A DNA stretch of 64,000 bases from Eunapius fragilis (GCA_963681505.1 OY811974.1:4953501-5017500); one strand, 5' to 3'; positions 24,553-35,509 are shown, counted from the stretch's first letter. Numbers and translations: made by a program. Notes: a model not told the origin generated them from the sequence alone.

Positions 24553-24684
24553 CACACACACATACAGGTACTTATTTTGACCTGTTGGGTATCATACAAG
24601 ATTTTGATACCATGAGGTTCCTAGCTGTTGTAGCCAAATCCAGTATGCTTGCAAATTTAACCCCCACTGACACTGTGTTGTTAC

Positions 24685-24785
24685 ACACACATACAACACA
24701 CATGCACACAAACACACACATACACACTCGCACGCACACACACGCACACACACACATGCACACACACACATACACACTCGCACGC
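24685..24785. repeat. Interrupted CA microsatellite
   Basis: Here CA repeats are broken by TG, TA and CGCA units (ACACTCGCACGCA appears twice, suggesting a higher-order duplication of about 50 bases). Confidence 0.9.
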
Positions 24786-25037
24786 AGGGCATTTCTGATA
24801 TAAATTCTACACAGAGGATTTGGTGGGGTTAACCTTTAGTTCCTGCATCTATGGAATTGGCAGTGTGATATATCATCTGCTATATAGAGTTGCCCTTTCA
24901 TGTAAGGTACCCCTCTTTTGCTAAGCAACCCCCCCCCCCCCCCCCCACCCGCCTTTCGTATTGTGCCTGAAGTCTAAACTCCCATCCAAAATTAGCCCCC
25001 CCCCCCCCCCCCACCCTTAAAACTTGTCTACGCCCTT

Positions 25038-25328
25038 GGGGGGAGGGGGGGGGGGGGTTGCTGTCCGCTTCAGGTCCAATACAAAAAGTGGGGGCCCTTT
25101 GTTTGGCACACAGCAAATACGTTATCGTTAATAATTAACGGTTACAAGTATATATAACCGAAGCTAACGTATCCCAGAGAGGGTGCTCGATCCGGGTGCT
25201 TCACCCTTCTCGGCCAAAATTGTAACCGGTAATAAGGTATTTAAAAAGAGTAGGCCCTATGCCAAACAATTAAAGGGCCCCCACTTTTCGTATTGGGTCT
25301 GAAGTGGACAGCAACTCCCCCCCCCCCC
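25038..25328. mobile_element. Inverted-repeat element with G/C-run ends
   Basis: The left arm is a G run then TTGCTGTCCGCTTCAGGTCC, AATACAAAAAGTGGGGGCCC and TTTGTTTGGCA. The right arm is the complement with minor changes, ending in a C run. The core carries ATTAACGGTTAC-type sequence. The word TTGCTGTC(C/G)GCTTC plus GATACGAAAAG also makes tandem units at 33.41-33.54 kb. Two long C runs lie just upstream at about 24929-25014. Confidence 0.7.
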
Positions 25329-25789
25329 AATTATCGTACCTGGCCTGACCTGAATCACCCCCCTCGCTGACGCCGGCCACTGCTGTAGTGTGCAGGTATT
25401 AGTGTCGTTGTCCATTTGAGTTAATAAAGTGATGTCTTACTTCGCGCTTGCCTACCAGGGTTGGTATTTCAATATTCCACTAAACATCGAAAGTCAGCCG
25501 ATCATCAAATACACCAGGTTATTTATATTATTGGTGTGTGCATGTGAGTCGAGTATTATAATTGCTCATAAACATTGTTAATTCGTTTAATAATCGACCC
25601 CTCCCCCCACGTCAACTATGTAGTAATTACAGAACATATCTTGATTTTTAACTTCATAATCCATAACAATCTGAAACTCAAATTTTTATAGTGGAAAGTA
25701 AAAAAATTCCGCTATATGTTAAAATGTTATAGAATTCAATTTGGAATTTTTAAATGAATGTCCTCCAATGTATGGGGCATTTTTGGATA
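25329..25789. other. Non-coding spacer
   Basis: AT-rich sequence, nothing recognised beyond the C run that closes the preceding element. Confidence 0.5.
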
Positions 25790-26322
25790 TAGCCTCGTCC
25801 CCAGGCCGTCAATATTAAAAGTTAGGAAAAAAGACGGCCTGGTACCTATTGCCACTATGTTAGTGCGCATGCGCTGGCCATTACCTGAGAAACACGTAAT
25901 CGTATACTTACCTTGTAAACCGTTCCGTAAACTAACTCATATCAGTTTTGCCTCGTAAGGTTTTGTTTATTAAAAACATCGCACACGTGACGAAATTCAT
26001 ACACGCTACGCGTATACGTATACGATGTCAAAGCCTTGTAGGATTTGTGACAGTGTTTTGTCTCGTACACATTATGTCGCACTTTTTTCAAGGGAATCTT
26101 TGGCATCAGATCTTGCAAACAGGCTCAGCAAGGCTGCTGATGTCCCAGTGGCTTCCGAAGATGGTTTGCCATTGCTTCGCGCTGAACGATTTACGGAATG
26201 GTTTACAAGCTAAGTATACGATTTCGTGTAATGGCCAGCGCATGCGCACTAACATAGTGGCAATAGGTACCAGGCCGTCTTTTTTCCTAACTTTTAATAT
26301 TGACGGCCTGGGGACGAGGCTA
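25790..26322. mobile_element. Inverted-repeat element carrying a zinc-finger fragment
   Basis: Arms of about 160 bp start TAGCCTCGTCCCCAGGCCGT and contain an inner small hairpin (CCAGGCCGTC...GACGGCCTGG) and CGCATGCGC. The right arm is the complement and closes with GGGGACGAGGCTA. Between them lies about 210 bp with an intact short reading frame. Ends of this kind with a small cargo suggest a non-autonomous DNA element that kept part of a coding exon. Confidence 0.85.
26025..26213 (+). CDS. Short ORF resembling the start of a ZAD-type zinc finger
   Basis: Sixty-two codons begin MSKPCRICDSVL and continue HYVALFSRESLASDLANRLS, then VPVASEDGLPLL. The CxxC pair, followed by a hydrophobic LFS motif and a DGLP element before an expected second CxxC, resembles a zinc-finger-associated (ZAD) domain. 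The second cysteine pair is missing because the frame runs into the right arm of the hairpin element and stops. I infer it was captured from a longer gene. It may not be expressed. Confidence 0.45.
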   Translation: MSKPCRICDSVLSRTHYVALFSRESLASDLANRLSKAADVPVASEDGLPLLRAERFTEWFTS

Positions 26323-26794
26323 TTCTAGATACGGTCATTTCTTCTTTTGCGAAGTGCTGCTATACTCGCCATTTGTCTAAAGTGGTTCGTGTAACTGGCT
26401 ACGTGTTGGAAGAATCCGAACAGTTTGACAAGTCGGGTATTATCAGACAGTTTCATCGTGATTTGTTGCTGACAGGTCCGGTAAGCGTTTAAACTCTTTA
26501 CCTTTCCCAACTGTTCACAATTTGCTTGATCAAACGTGACTAGAAAGGTAAGCGTTGCGTTTTCATTTCAATGTCTCTGTTGTATCAACACGACAGTTCG
26601 CATGCAAGGATACATATGCGGTGACTTAAATAATTTTGACGATAATAATTCACAGTTGTTGTTCTGTACAGGCGACTTGGAACGAAGTTATGCTGGATGC
26701 AACCTCGGACTGTTAGTTTGTTGTTCTGTTGTACTAGTGCAAATTATTAAAATTTCAATTGGATTCTAAATTGGATCAGGAACGAGGGGTGGAG
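26323..26794. other. Spacer with no supported gene
   Basis: Protein-like short frames occur but have no splice support. An acceptor-like GTACAG at about 26668 is followed by GCGACTTGGAACGAAG. I do not call an exon. Confidence 0.35.
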
Positions 26795-26917
26795 TAGTCT
26801 CGTACCCAGACCCAGATTCCCTACAGCTGCGGATGGATTACATCACCGCCACTTTCCACGTAGTGGTGATGTAATCCATCCGCAGCTGTTGGGAATCTGG
26901 TTCTGGGTACGAGACTA
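26795..26917. mobile_element. Small hairpin element (123 bp)
   Basis: TAGTCTCGTACCCAGA...CCAGATTCCC forms a near-perfect hairpin with its complement. The arms are about 56 bp and the loop about 10 bp (around CACTTTCCACGTAGTG). Its small size with almost no loop is typical of a MITE made only of terminal repeats. Confidence 0.9.
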
Positions 26918-27099
26918 GGGTGGGAGTAGGACAAATACACGGAATATGAAGCGCTTAGTATACGGTGACTGACAAGTAGCCACAAAGTGCTAAGCGACCA
27001 TGAATGTCACGTGATCGGTTATATTTCAATATACGCACCCGTGTATATGGTTCTATACGCAGGTGCGTATATTTATCGTATAACAAATCATTTGCACAG

Positions 27100-27368
27100 T
27101 GAGAGTTGTTGTATATAGGATTGACCAATGGTGGTGCAAAAAGCACGAAAACAAGAGTGACAGAAATTTTACTGGAAAATAGAAATATGCCTATATTTAG
27201 CACACTCACAAAATAACAGCGCATTGCCTGAGTAATGGGCTAAACATAGGCCTATTTCAATTTTCCAGTAAAATTTCTGTCACTCTTGTTTTCGTGCTTT
27301 TTGCACCACCATTGGTCAATCCTATATACCAACAACTCTCTCGTTAGAGAATGTTTTTATTTACTTGT
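27100..27368. mobile_element. Foldback element, family H, copy 3
   Basis: The conserved blocks TATATAGGA, TGGTGGTG(C/T)AAAAAGC and TTTAGC(A/C)CA are present in both arms. The arm-specific blocks are TTGACCAA, CACGAAAAC and GAGTGACAGAAATTTTACTG, which match between arms but not with other copies. The outer ends are GAGAGTTGTTG and ACTCTCTCGTTAGAGAATG. Confidence 0.92.
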
Positions 27369-27773
27369 GTAAATCATTCATATGTAAATACGACACATTC
27401 TCGACAGTTGGGTAAACTCCACTGACCAGTAGAAGTTTCACGATCTCATTCAAAGCACTTGCACATGCAGGTGAAGTGGCGAGTGACAGAACAGGTGGAC
27501 ATCCTACTTGGCTCTGGGGGTTCTGTGCCATTTTACACACTAACAGTTGGTCTACATCAATCTGTCCCACCTGCGGGGGTGGATGTCCTTCCTGAGAGGT
27601 AGAGGGAAGGGCCAAGGATGAGGACCTCGCTCTCTGTGGTCATTGTGTACAGACCTCTTGTGATGACCACACTCAAAGTGCATGCTATGTGTACTACACT
27701 CCCCCACACACACATACACACACACACTTGTACGTGCCAGAGTGATCCCATATGTACCGTATAGAATACCAGC
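27369..27773. other. Spacer with a possible minus-strand fragment
   Basis: On the minus strand 27361-27615 is open and reads QIDVDQLLVCKMAQNPQSQ, VLSLATSPACASALNEIVK and LLLVSGVYPTVENVSYL. The composition is protein-like but there are no splice sites or domain I recognise. (CA)n at about 27712-27728. Confidence 0.3.
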
Positions 27774-27947
27774 TTTAACGACCCCATACGTGAGACCCTA
27801 AAAAAAAGGCATGTCTTTGAAACGAGCGTATCTCCAAAACCCATCACGCCACCACATACCTTGTTGATGGTGGCGTGAAGAGTTTTGGAGATATGCTCGT
27901 TTCAAAGACATGCCATATTTTTGAGTCTCACGTAAGGGGTCATTAAA
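27774..27947. mobile_element. Hairpin element with GAAACGAGCGTATCTC arms
   Basis: The arms TTTAACGACCCC..ACGTGAG, GGCATGTCTTTGAAACGAGC and GTATCTCCAAAAC close on a 20-bp loop flanked by GGCGTG / CACGCC. Both arms are about 75 bp. The inner motif AAACGAGCGTATCT is shared with the family C MITEs although the outer ends differ. Confidence 0.9.
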
Positions 27948-28503
27948 ATGTAAATTATGCTAAAAATATCACCAACATATCCTGTTTTGATAAGATGCTC
28001 AGCCGCCACGCCGGCCGGGCGATTAATGACTTTAGAAGGGTCACGGGGTCGGCCTGTGGGTTACTGGTAATAAAGAGGAACTTCCGGATTTGTAATTTAT
28101 TTTTTATTTGCTAATAAGAATATCCGGAGGATCTACCGTTGGTTGCAGGCTAGTCGTACTATCTAAGAACAGCGGTATGTTACCAATTTGTTGTTAGTAT
28201 CGGTACGATATTAAGGATTCAGCACATCGAGCAGCTAGATCAGATTAATCACGAGGGCAGAAGAAGATGTTAGGCCTTTTTAAAATTTTATAGATAGGGA
28301 CACATACAACGCGGCTTGTCAGTCAAACGTGTAGAAAGGCGGCGGAACGCATTGACAATGTTTACACTAGTCACACGAGCACATCACGCCGCGCGCCAGG
28401 GTGGTATTGATGTACAGTAGGTCCCCCCTTCTTCCCCCGGTCTCCAGGTGGGGCTGATCGACCGCATTTTCCTATAGCGACGGCCCGACCTACAGGGAAA
28501 TGC

Positions 28504-28537
<34 letters not shown>

Positions 28538-28576
28538 ATACCCTATAGTGAAATAGGGCCACTGGCTGATTTCAGG
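27948..28576. other. Spacer, with a C homopolymer
   Basis: CpG-containing, with no exon supported. A run of 33 C lies at about 28505-28537. Confidence 0.5.
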
Positions 28577-28939
28577 CAATCTTTTACTTTAGGGTCCCCA
28601 TTGAAATTCATACTAGTAATGTGTGTGTGTGTGTGTCTACTCTGGGGGTGACGATGTATACTTACGGTACCCCTGTTTACACTAAACCTGTATAGGCTAG
28701 GACGCTAATACGAGAACTATCAGAGGGGTAGGCGTTCATTCGGCTGAGTATGAAACGCTAAGTACTGTATGTGATTAAGATGGCGGCCGTGAACTTAGCG
28801 TTTCATATTCAGCCGAATGAACGCCTACCCCTCTGATAGTTCTCGTATTAGCGTCCTAGCCTAGGTTTAGGGTAAGTATACATCGTAACCCACACATTAC
28901 TAGTATGAATTTCAATGGGGACCCTAAAGTAAAAGATTG
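28577..28939. mobile_element. Foldback element of about 363 bp
   Basis: The outer arm CAATCTTTTACTTTAGGGTC and the inner arm GGACGCTAATACGAGAACTA..TCAGAGGGGTAGGCGTTCAT are each matched by complements on the right. The left arm alone has a TG expansion (about 28619-28637). The loop contains AAGATGGCGGC. The inner 75-bp arm looks perfect while the outer arm is more divergent. Confidence 0.9.
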
Positions 28940-29469
28940 CTGGCACTTGCATGTTGTGGTTGTATGAGGAAATGGTGTTAGTTCACCTCTCAATAACAGA
29001 ATAGCAGATGGGAACACATCTTGTCTTAGTGCTTTCAATATACCACAAAACTAAAATTTACCAAATTTTATTTAATTTCAGGACGCCTTGTGTACTTGTA
29101 CCTTTTGTTCTAATGTGTTTATTGATCAGTTCATCATGTTGTTGATTAGTCCTATATAATGTGTGTGTTTAGCTATTATTGTGTTCACACATACCCTTGC
29201 TTATTCATAATGTCCTTAACTCGGTATGAATATAAAAAAAGCTGGTTACCTATTTTTGCTGTCCGAGTTCATCACAACATTCGATCGTCCTATAAGTGCA
29301 CAAAACTCACCATTTGCAGCAGACACAATGGGCCGGGAACAGCTCAATTCGGTTCTTGAACCACTTAGTACATGTGTGCACAATGATAGTGCAAGCCAGT
29401 AAAATTCCTTTTGTACTTGTAGGTATTAAGTTCTATATGTGCAAATGCCTTTATCCTAATTGAGTCTGT
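28940..29469. other. Spacer with no supported feature
   Basis: AT-rich sequence with nothing recognised. Confidence 0.4.
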
Positions 29470-30280
29470 TTTGTTTTTATGTTCCCACATGCGCAAATAT
29501 TGATGGTCATGCTTTCTTTGCTTAACAACTTATTGCAACACATAAGTCCAGCATAAGGTGTACTGACAATAGTGAGAATGGGCTACATTCTTGATGGTTC
29601 CAGTATGCATGAACCATACTTAGGTGGTTTTGTTGTTGTGGTTTTAAGACACCCCAGAAGAACGGTGGTCACTTCTTCATAGAGTTCAAACAGGCTGCTG
29701 GTAACAGGCTATGCTATGTTGCAGTACATGTAGCAGTTTTAGACTGACCTGCCTACCATCAATTCTGACCTGACCCCAACAAGTGTGTTTTTATATTCTC
29801 ACATGTGCTAATATTGGTGGTAATGCTTTCTTTGCTTAACAACTTATTGCAACACATAAAACCAGCATAAGGTGTACTGACAATAGTGAGTGTTTACGGT
29901 CTGCTCCTTAATGGGTAACATTCTTGATGGTTCCACCCACCTTATGTATGAACAATGTTTTGGTGGTTTTGTTGTTGTGGTTTTACGACATCCCACTAGA
30001 GGTGGGAGGGTGCAGTGTAACTGCTCCTCTCTGCTGTCAGGTCCATAACCTCTCAACATCCTTGCTAGAAAGGCTCAAGCTCACAAGACCCATGTTCATG
30101 TAGAAATTTCACTGACCTCTCAAGAACAGTGATCACTTCTTCACAGGGTTCAAACAGAGACACTCCAGGCTGCTTAGTAATAGGTTTAGCTAAGTTGGAA
30201 GTACATGTACTGTACATGTAGCAGTTTTAGACTGGCTTGCCTACCACCAATTCTGACCTGGTCCCCGACAAGTGGGTCGT
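29470..30280. repeat. Diverged tandem duplication (two units of about 300-480 bp)
   Basis: GCTTAACAACTTATTGCAAC, CAGCATAAGGTGTACTGACA, TTCTTGATGGTTCCA and GGTGGTTTTGTTGTTGTGGT each occur in both units (29470-29788 and 29789-30280). The ends also match (GTAGCAGTTTTAGACTG). The second unit is longer through insertions. No coding frame is shared. Confidence 0.8.
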
Positions 30281-30972
30281 CACAGAAGTTAAACGACGAT
30301 CCAAAATAGATCATATCTAATGTTTAGGAGGCTAGGGGTGCTTCTGTAGGAGTGAGTGAATCATGATATTCATGGTGGACTAGGCCATGGTTTGTGTTTG
30401 TTTAATTCCCAACTACCTACCACCCCATGACTAAATCTATACCTTTGTACTCATACCACTAGAGTCATTGTTTAGGTCCACAAGACTGCTGACATAGCAT
30501 TTGTGTGTAGCCAGAGATTTAGTGTTGTATTGAAGTTGTATGCCGTGTGTGTGTCCTTTGTGTTGATGTGTTGTGATGTGTTGTGTTGTCGGTTTCCATG
30601 TAGTTGCTCCTGTGATACATGCAATCAAGAAATCTTGTTGTCTCTGTCAGTCAACTGGCAACTTAAAGTTACCTTCACCTTACCAACATTTCTGTGTTTT
30701 GTTTGGCATTGAGGGTAACTTCTTAAATAGGGAAACAGGAAGAAGGTCGAATCATCCCCAGAGTCCAAACAAACACCCATCACTGTATGATTTCATCATA
30801 ATGGCAATAACATGAGCCAATTAGCTATTATGGATGCCATATATATGAGAGTACACAGCAATACCTAAGCTAAGAGCGTCATTTGAATATGTCTGCATGC
30901 ACATGTATTGTATGTATGTACATGTGAATAGGAGTAGAGATTTAATGTATTACTGTCATTTCTTACTGTAGA
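30281..30972. other. Presumed 5' region of the second coiled-coil gene
   Basis: A protein-like open stretch at about 30573-30810 (KKSCCLCQSTGNLKLPSPYQ..) has no clear splice borders and may be coincidental. The promoter and any 5' untranslated exon of the gene that starts at 30973 should lie in this stretch. Confidence 0.35.
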
Positions 30973-31209
30973 ATGAGTCACATAGATGATGAATCGTCTG
31001 ATATAGACGACATGATGGACGTACATGATGAGAAGGAAACAGAAGGAGAGAAGAAAGAGAGTACTGTAGCAGAAGAAAAGTCTGGTGGACCATCACCTGA
31101 TCTCATGTCTCGGTTGATACAAATGGTCAAGATGTTGAAAGAAGGCTCACTGACCTCTGAACTTTTAATGCGTGCTATTAAGCAAATGGCTTCTTCTAAA
31201 CCAATCAAT
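30973..31209 (+). CDS. First recognised coding exon of coiled-coil gene B (acidic N-terminus)
   Basis: A TACTGTAG acceptor is followed by ATG and 79 open codons ending at a consensus GTAAGT donor in phase 0. The peptide begins with an acidic stretch (MSHIDDESSDIDDMMDVHD), then alternates E and K (ETEGEKKESTVAEEKSGG). It ends with an amphipathic helix (LMSRLIQMVKMLKEGSLTSE). I chose ATG 30973 because it is one base into the exon and no in-frame upstream coding is needed. No domain is recognised. It most likely starts the protein whose later exons are listed downstream. Confidence 0.65.
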
Positions 31210-32809
31210 GTAAGTTAATTTTAATTCTGGACCAACCATGTCCTATGTTAGGCACATCACATATTCAGTAGCCAACACATTCATACATCATAGCAGTGAT
31301 GAAATACTGATGTACCCCACCCCATACAGTATGCAGTGGTCAATATAAGCCCTCGTCATGTGCTACATGTCGACATGCGGGAGTAATCTGTGTTCACTGA
31401 TATAGAACAACACAATACACCTGTAGGCGTATGGTATTCAATTCAGTTTGGAGAGTTTGTTCACTTCCTTTTAGTTAGTGCACAGTATGACTACATGTAC
31501 GACCTCTGCAACTCACATTTACCAAAAGTCATTCCTTGGTGGTCAGTTGTAAACCTGTAATGGTCAGGTGCCTGCCAATACAGCTGCCATACAACAGACT
31601 TGTGTGTGCTTGCTGTCTGAATAGATAGACCTGTTGTCCTGAATGCAGTTGTGTTTGTGTGTACATGTATGTGTGTGTTTGTGGTGTGTTATTAAAGTAT
31701 ACAATATATGTTTGCATGTGTTTACAAGGATTAGCTGGATTGGATGTTACATGTATGTCATCATACACATCACCCAAAGGGAACCATATCTCTCACACCC
31801 TTATAGGAGTCTAGTGATGGACTGAGGAATGAGTTGAGCAGTCCAAACCAGAAACTGGAGGGGGTTACATCATATCATCAGGTGACTTTGTAATGATGGA
31901 CCTGGCTGTTTTATTTTGGAAACATGCCTATAAGTGTGGTACACACATACCACTCTACACCTTTGTGGGAAGTGAGGTTTTGGAAATGTGGGTACTATTA
32001 GGCCAGAGAATGTGGCAAACAGTTGTTAAGCACATGTTTAATTGTTTAAACTCAAAATCCCTCTGCTTTGATCATGAGTGCACAGAATGGGAGGAGTGCT
32101 GTTCCTGCTGGAAACCTTTATGAGCTTCTCTGTGATGTCTTCATGAAGAAGTATTTGATTACCCGTAGTATAAAGTGGTAGTGAGTAGAGGAACAGGTTT
32201 CAGCTGTGATGGCAGGTGTTTTATTAGAAGTGTGGTAATTGTTGTTTAATGCCACAAGCCTGGCAGATCAAGGTAGTGCAGATTTACATCAGTGCTCAGG
32301 CTGATTGTGTAGCTACATTCACAATCCACAGATGGCCACTAATGCTTCTTCCTTTTTGTTGCTCCATTTCTGTCTGAAGAGAATTAAAAAAAACTCCAGT
32401 GTCTTTTGGGTGCCATCATGTAACAGCAGAAAGATGTGGATCCATTCAATACAGATATGCACCAGGTCTCTCAGTCTACACACCAAGTGCCCAGCCTTTT
32501 CCTTGTTGTCTTCAGTTTTGTTGCAAAAGGACATCCTTTCCAATAAATGTTTACCTCGGCAAAGGCTGTTATATCTCCATGACTAATAATGGCATGTGAG
32601 GCATATCATATTAAGGTAGTCAACACATCCACTCATATGTACACTGGTGACCCATATGAAGGCCATACCTCAGTATGCAATGTTGATGTAAGCATAGGAT
32701 TGCACACATGAGGTCATTTGACTTAAACTAGCTAAAGAATAATTCCATAGGTAATTTCTGCTGCATATAATGATCACTTGTTATGGTAAATGGTGTACCA
32801 ATAATATAG
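31210..32809. other. Introns of coiled-coil gene B, apart from the exon at 31807
   Basis: No other exon is supported. An open stretch at 32305-32600 on both strands has weak composition. TG-rich sequence lies around 31650-31690. Confidence 0.4.
31807..31881 (+). CDS. Coiled-coil exon, ESSD type, shortened (25 codons)
   Basis: The TTATAG acceptor and GTGACT donor match the other ESSD exons, but four codons (VIIS) are missing in frame: it reads ESSDGLRNELSSPNQKLEGV. A proline replaces a leucine in the helix. Phase 0 is kept at both ends. The in-frame loss suggests the exon is still tolerated or used. Confidence 0.6.
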
Positions 32810-33022
32810 TTTATGCAGCTGTTGAGGGATGTACAAACAGATGTCAGCTACAATCTGGACCAGAGCAGGGTACTATTGTACCCAATCAATGGTGAGTCCA
32901 TCACTCTCAGTGATAGAGATATGACATGTAATGACTTTACAGATCATTTGAACCCAGTAACTCTAATGGATGAGCTTGGAAAGGAACATCCAGATATGAA
33001 ATATTCTTTTAGAGATATCCTA
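32810..33022 (+). CDS. Exon of coiled-coil gene B, 71 codons
   Basis: An ATATAG acceptor and GTATGT donor flank 213 open bases in phase 0. The peptide FMQLLRDVQTDVSYNLDQSR, then LLYPINGESITLSDRDMTC and LMDELGKEHPDMKYSFRDIL, has a globular rather than a repeat composition. I do not recognise the domain. The neighbours are short coiled-coil exons on the same strand with the same phase, so it probably belongs to the same transcript. Confidence 0.6.
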
Positions 33023-33324
33023 GTATGTATGGTACTGCAGATGTGTATTCATCCACCACACTGTGGGGAGATGTGTTTATGTGGGCTGCATGCGTGCAGT
33101 TGGCACCCTTTTAAGCTCCACCCCCAATGAAAGAGAACTGGTTCATGTTTATATGTTGCAATCAAAATCTCCTTTTCATATCATAACCATGTGCGGGTAC
33201 CATTTTATTAAAAAGTTGAAGGAGTTTTCAGAGGCATTCATGGTTATGGAGATGTGTGTGTTTAAACACGAGCTCCTTTTGCAGGGGGAGGGGCATAATG
33301 GGACTACATGTTCATGGGGTTGTT

Positions 33325-33691
33325 CAGCGGTGGATCCAGGTTTTTGGGGGGGGGGAAGGGGGGGCACGGATGGTGGGTGTGGCTGGGGGTTGGGTGCTGT
33401 TGACTTCTGGCCAGATACGAAAAGCGGGGAGGGGAGGGAGGGGGGGTGCTGTCGGTTTCTGGCCCCATACGAAAAGTGGGGGGGAGGAGGTTGCTGTCGG
33501 CTTCTGGCCTGATACGAAAAGTGGGAGGGGGGGTATGATCGCGTATCGGGGGGCCCGGGATATAGTACAGTAGTAGAGTTCATGTGTACGGGTATCAATA
33601 GGCAGCGCAAGTGTGCAGCTATTATTATAAAATGCGGCCCGAAAAGTTATGAATTTATATATGGAGGGGGCGGGGGCCCGTGCCCTGAGTG

Positions 33692-33722
<31 letters not shown>

Positions 33723-33734
33723 GAGCCGCCACTG
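33325..33734. mobile_element. hAT-like non-autonomous element with G-run and C-run interior
   Basis: The ends CAGCGGTGGATCCAGG and, on the right, the complement of CAGTGGCGGCTCCGGAGG resemble the CAGTGGCGGATCCAGG ends seen on many invertebrate hAT-type MITEs. The interior has three tandem units of about 62 bp around GCTTCTGGCC.GATACGAAAA and a C run at 33692-33718. I could not confirm an 8-bp target duplication; TTGTT flanks both ends. The frames opened on both strands in this stretch are low-complexity artefacts. Confidence 0.6.
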
Positions 33735-33900
33735 TTGTTGCACTACATCAATTTTTGCTTTCATTTGAAACAGTAGTGGGACAACATTTAATGTTAATAA
33801 TATACTTTGTAGTGGAGGGGGGAGGTGCATCTCCCCCACGCAAGCCCCCATCCCAGTAGGTAAGATTTCATTCATTATCTTTCTGTTTTCCCTTTGTAAG

Positions 33901-33939
33901 GAGCTGAACATGGACAAGAGGCTGATGGATCAATATAAG
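33901..33939 (+). CDS. Coiled-coil micro-exon (13 codons)
   Basis: After a polypyrimidine tract and TTTGTAAG acceptor, 39 bases read ELNMDKRLMDQYK and end at a GTCAGT donor in phase 0. It forms a run with the next two micro-exons. Confidence 0.55.
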
Positions 33940-34036
33940 GTCAGTTGGTGGTCTAGTTTGGTCATCTCCTAATGATGTCCTCATCTGTTAGCTCACACTG
34001 ACGGAAGCCTTGGTGATGTTTCTTCCGACAGAACAG

Positions 34037-34078
34037 CAGGATGTGAGAAGGAAGGGGGAGGAGGCCATGGAAGCTAAG
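34037..34078 (+). CDS. Coiled-coil micro-exon (14 codons)
   Basis: GACAGAACAG acts as the acceptor, then QDVRRKGEEAMEAK is read before a GTATCT donor. The other frames have stops. Phase 0 at both ends. Confidence 0.5.
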
Positions 34079-34145
34079 GTATCTCTTCCCCATGCCATTT
34101 CCCCTCCTCCCCATGCCCCATGTCAGTTCATTCCCATACCCTCAG

Positions 34146-34184
34146 GCAGCCACTAGGGAGAAGGGACTAGTGAAACAATTGCAG
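34146..34184 (+). CDS. Coiled-coil micro-exon (13 codons)
   Basis: A CCTCAG acceptor, AATREKGLVKQLQ, and a GTACTG donor. It is phase 0, with a helical heptad pattern. Confidence 0.5.
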
Positions 34185-34309
34185 GTACTGTACATCATTC
34201 TAGGATATAAAGAAATGAGTTAGCACATATGTTAAATAATACTGACAGTTTCATATACATGTACATACATGTAGCTGAGCCCCATTTTATATACTCATTT
34301 TATGACCAG

Positions 34310-34414
34310 GCTGAGAAGGATAGAACTAAAGCATTGGAACATGAACTGGAGGGAGCTAGGGCCATTATTCATCAGGAAGCCATAAGGGAGAAAGAAGTAT
34401 TGAAGCATTATAAG
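34310..34414 (+). CDS. Coiled-coil exon, AEKDRTK type, long form (35 codons)
   Basis: GACCAG acceptor, 105 open bases, GTGAAT donor. The peptide begins AEKDRTKALEHELEGARAII and continues HQEAIREKEVLKHYK. Leucine and alanine are spaced in heptads. A tandem duplicate follows at 34679-34783. The copies at 1532 and 44420 end earlier, at a GTAGCT donor that corresponds to the interior of this exon. Confidence 0.7.
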
Positions 34415-34678
34415 GTGAATGTACATACACATGTATTGCTAGGGTAGAAATGAATAGCAAGAATTACATGTACACTGGTCATGTCATGTATCCAAATACA
34501 ACCAATATGTTAACACTTTAATTTTATATGGGTATTGTACATGTACATCAAACGTTCTACCAGTCTGATGGGTGGGGCTAGATCCAGCTAGCATAAAGAT
34601 GGCTCTTACTGTGGCTATGTGTAGAAACCATCAAACATTTCCTTCTCCCACCTCCCTCCTCCCTACCTTTATGCCCAG

Positions 34679-34783
34679 GCTGACAATGATAGAGCTAAAG
34701 CATTGGAACATGAACTGGAGGGAGCTAGGGTCATCATTCATCAGGCAGCTATAAGGGATATAAAAGTATCAAAGCAATTTGAG
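34679..34783 (+). CDS. Coiled-coil exon, AEKDRTK type, tandem duplicate (35 codons)
   Basis: Same length, phase and order as the preceding exon, reading ADNDRAKALEHELEGARVII then HQAAIRDIKVSKQFE, with a CCCAG acceptor after a strong pyrimidine tract and a GTGATT donor. The upstream intron ends are also alike, so the duplication took in flanking intron. Confidence 0.7.
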
Positions 34784-35509
34784 GTGATTTTACATTGTTG
34801 GTATGGTAGAAATAAATGGTCTAAAAAATTAATGTAATGTAGGAATTGTATGCATCCAATGAGTAAAAATGGAATATTTATAATTTCTTCAGACCTACAT
34901 ATTTACGTCTAGCAAATAACGTTAATAGTCTTAAATTAGCAAAATGTAGGTCTGTAATACACGTACAGTAACTATAATAATTGCACTATTTTCTAAATTC
35001 CTTGTTATACAATTCTGCAATAATAGTATTTAACTACATTTTTAGACCTTGTTTCCTGTTTTCTTTACATAAAGAAATCAAATACAAAGATGTCTGGGTC
35101 TTGATTGTGTAGTGGTATGTTCATGAATCAACACAAACTATCTCTGGATTATCTGAAGGCCTTTAAGTAAACCATCTTGCTTACAGGTTCATTTTTATAC
35201 ATAGCAGTTCTTGTCACAAACCTCTTTTTTGGTCATAAGCTTTCATAAAGCCATCACACCTCACACATTATATCTTGTGTTTGATCAACTTACATTCGCC
35301 ATTTGCAATTCTCGCCAACATGAAGGCATTTTGACGAATGCAAAATCACATCAAACTTGAATTTAAAATCGATGTCCTCATTGGCTGTCCAATGAGCTAC
35401 ACATGTGTGTCTGGTGCTGCAGGGAAGGGACAGTGGGTGTTTACTGCATGTATAGTTTCTAACCCGTGATGACTAAACTTGGTTGACTAACACCTGAATA
35501 TATTGGCAA
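34784..35509. other. Intron sequence of coiled-coil gene B
   Basis: Nothing coding is supported. A short inverted pair (CAGACCTACAT...ATGTAGGTCTG) lies at about 34890-34955. Confidence 0.4.

Noticed and set aside
30573-30815. Possible exon with CCLCQSTG
   Set aside because: Composition is partly protein-like but no clean acceptor or donor in frame; mentioned only as a spacer note.
33063-33917. Overlapping ORFs on both strands, glycine- or proline-rich
   Set aside because: They lie over a G/C-run element with tandem units and read only low-complexity sequence.
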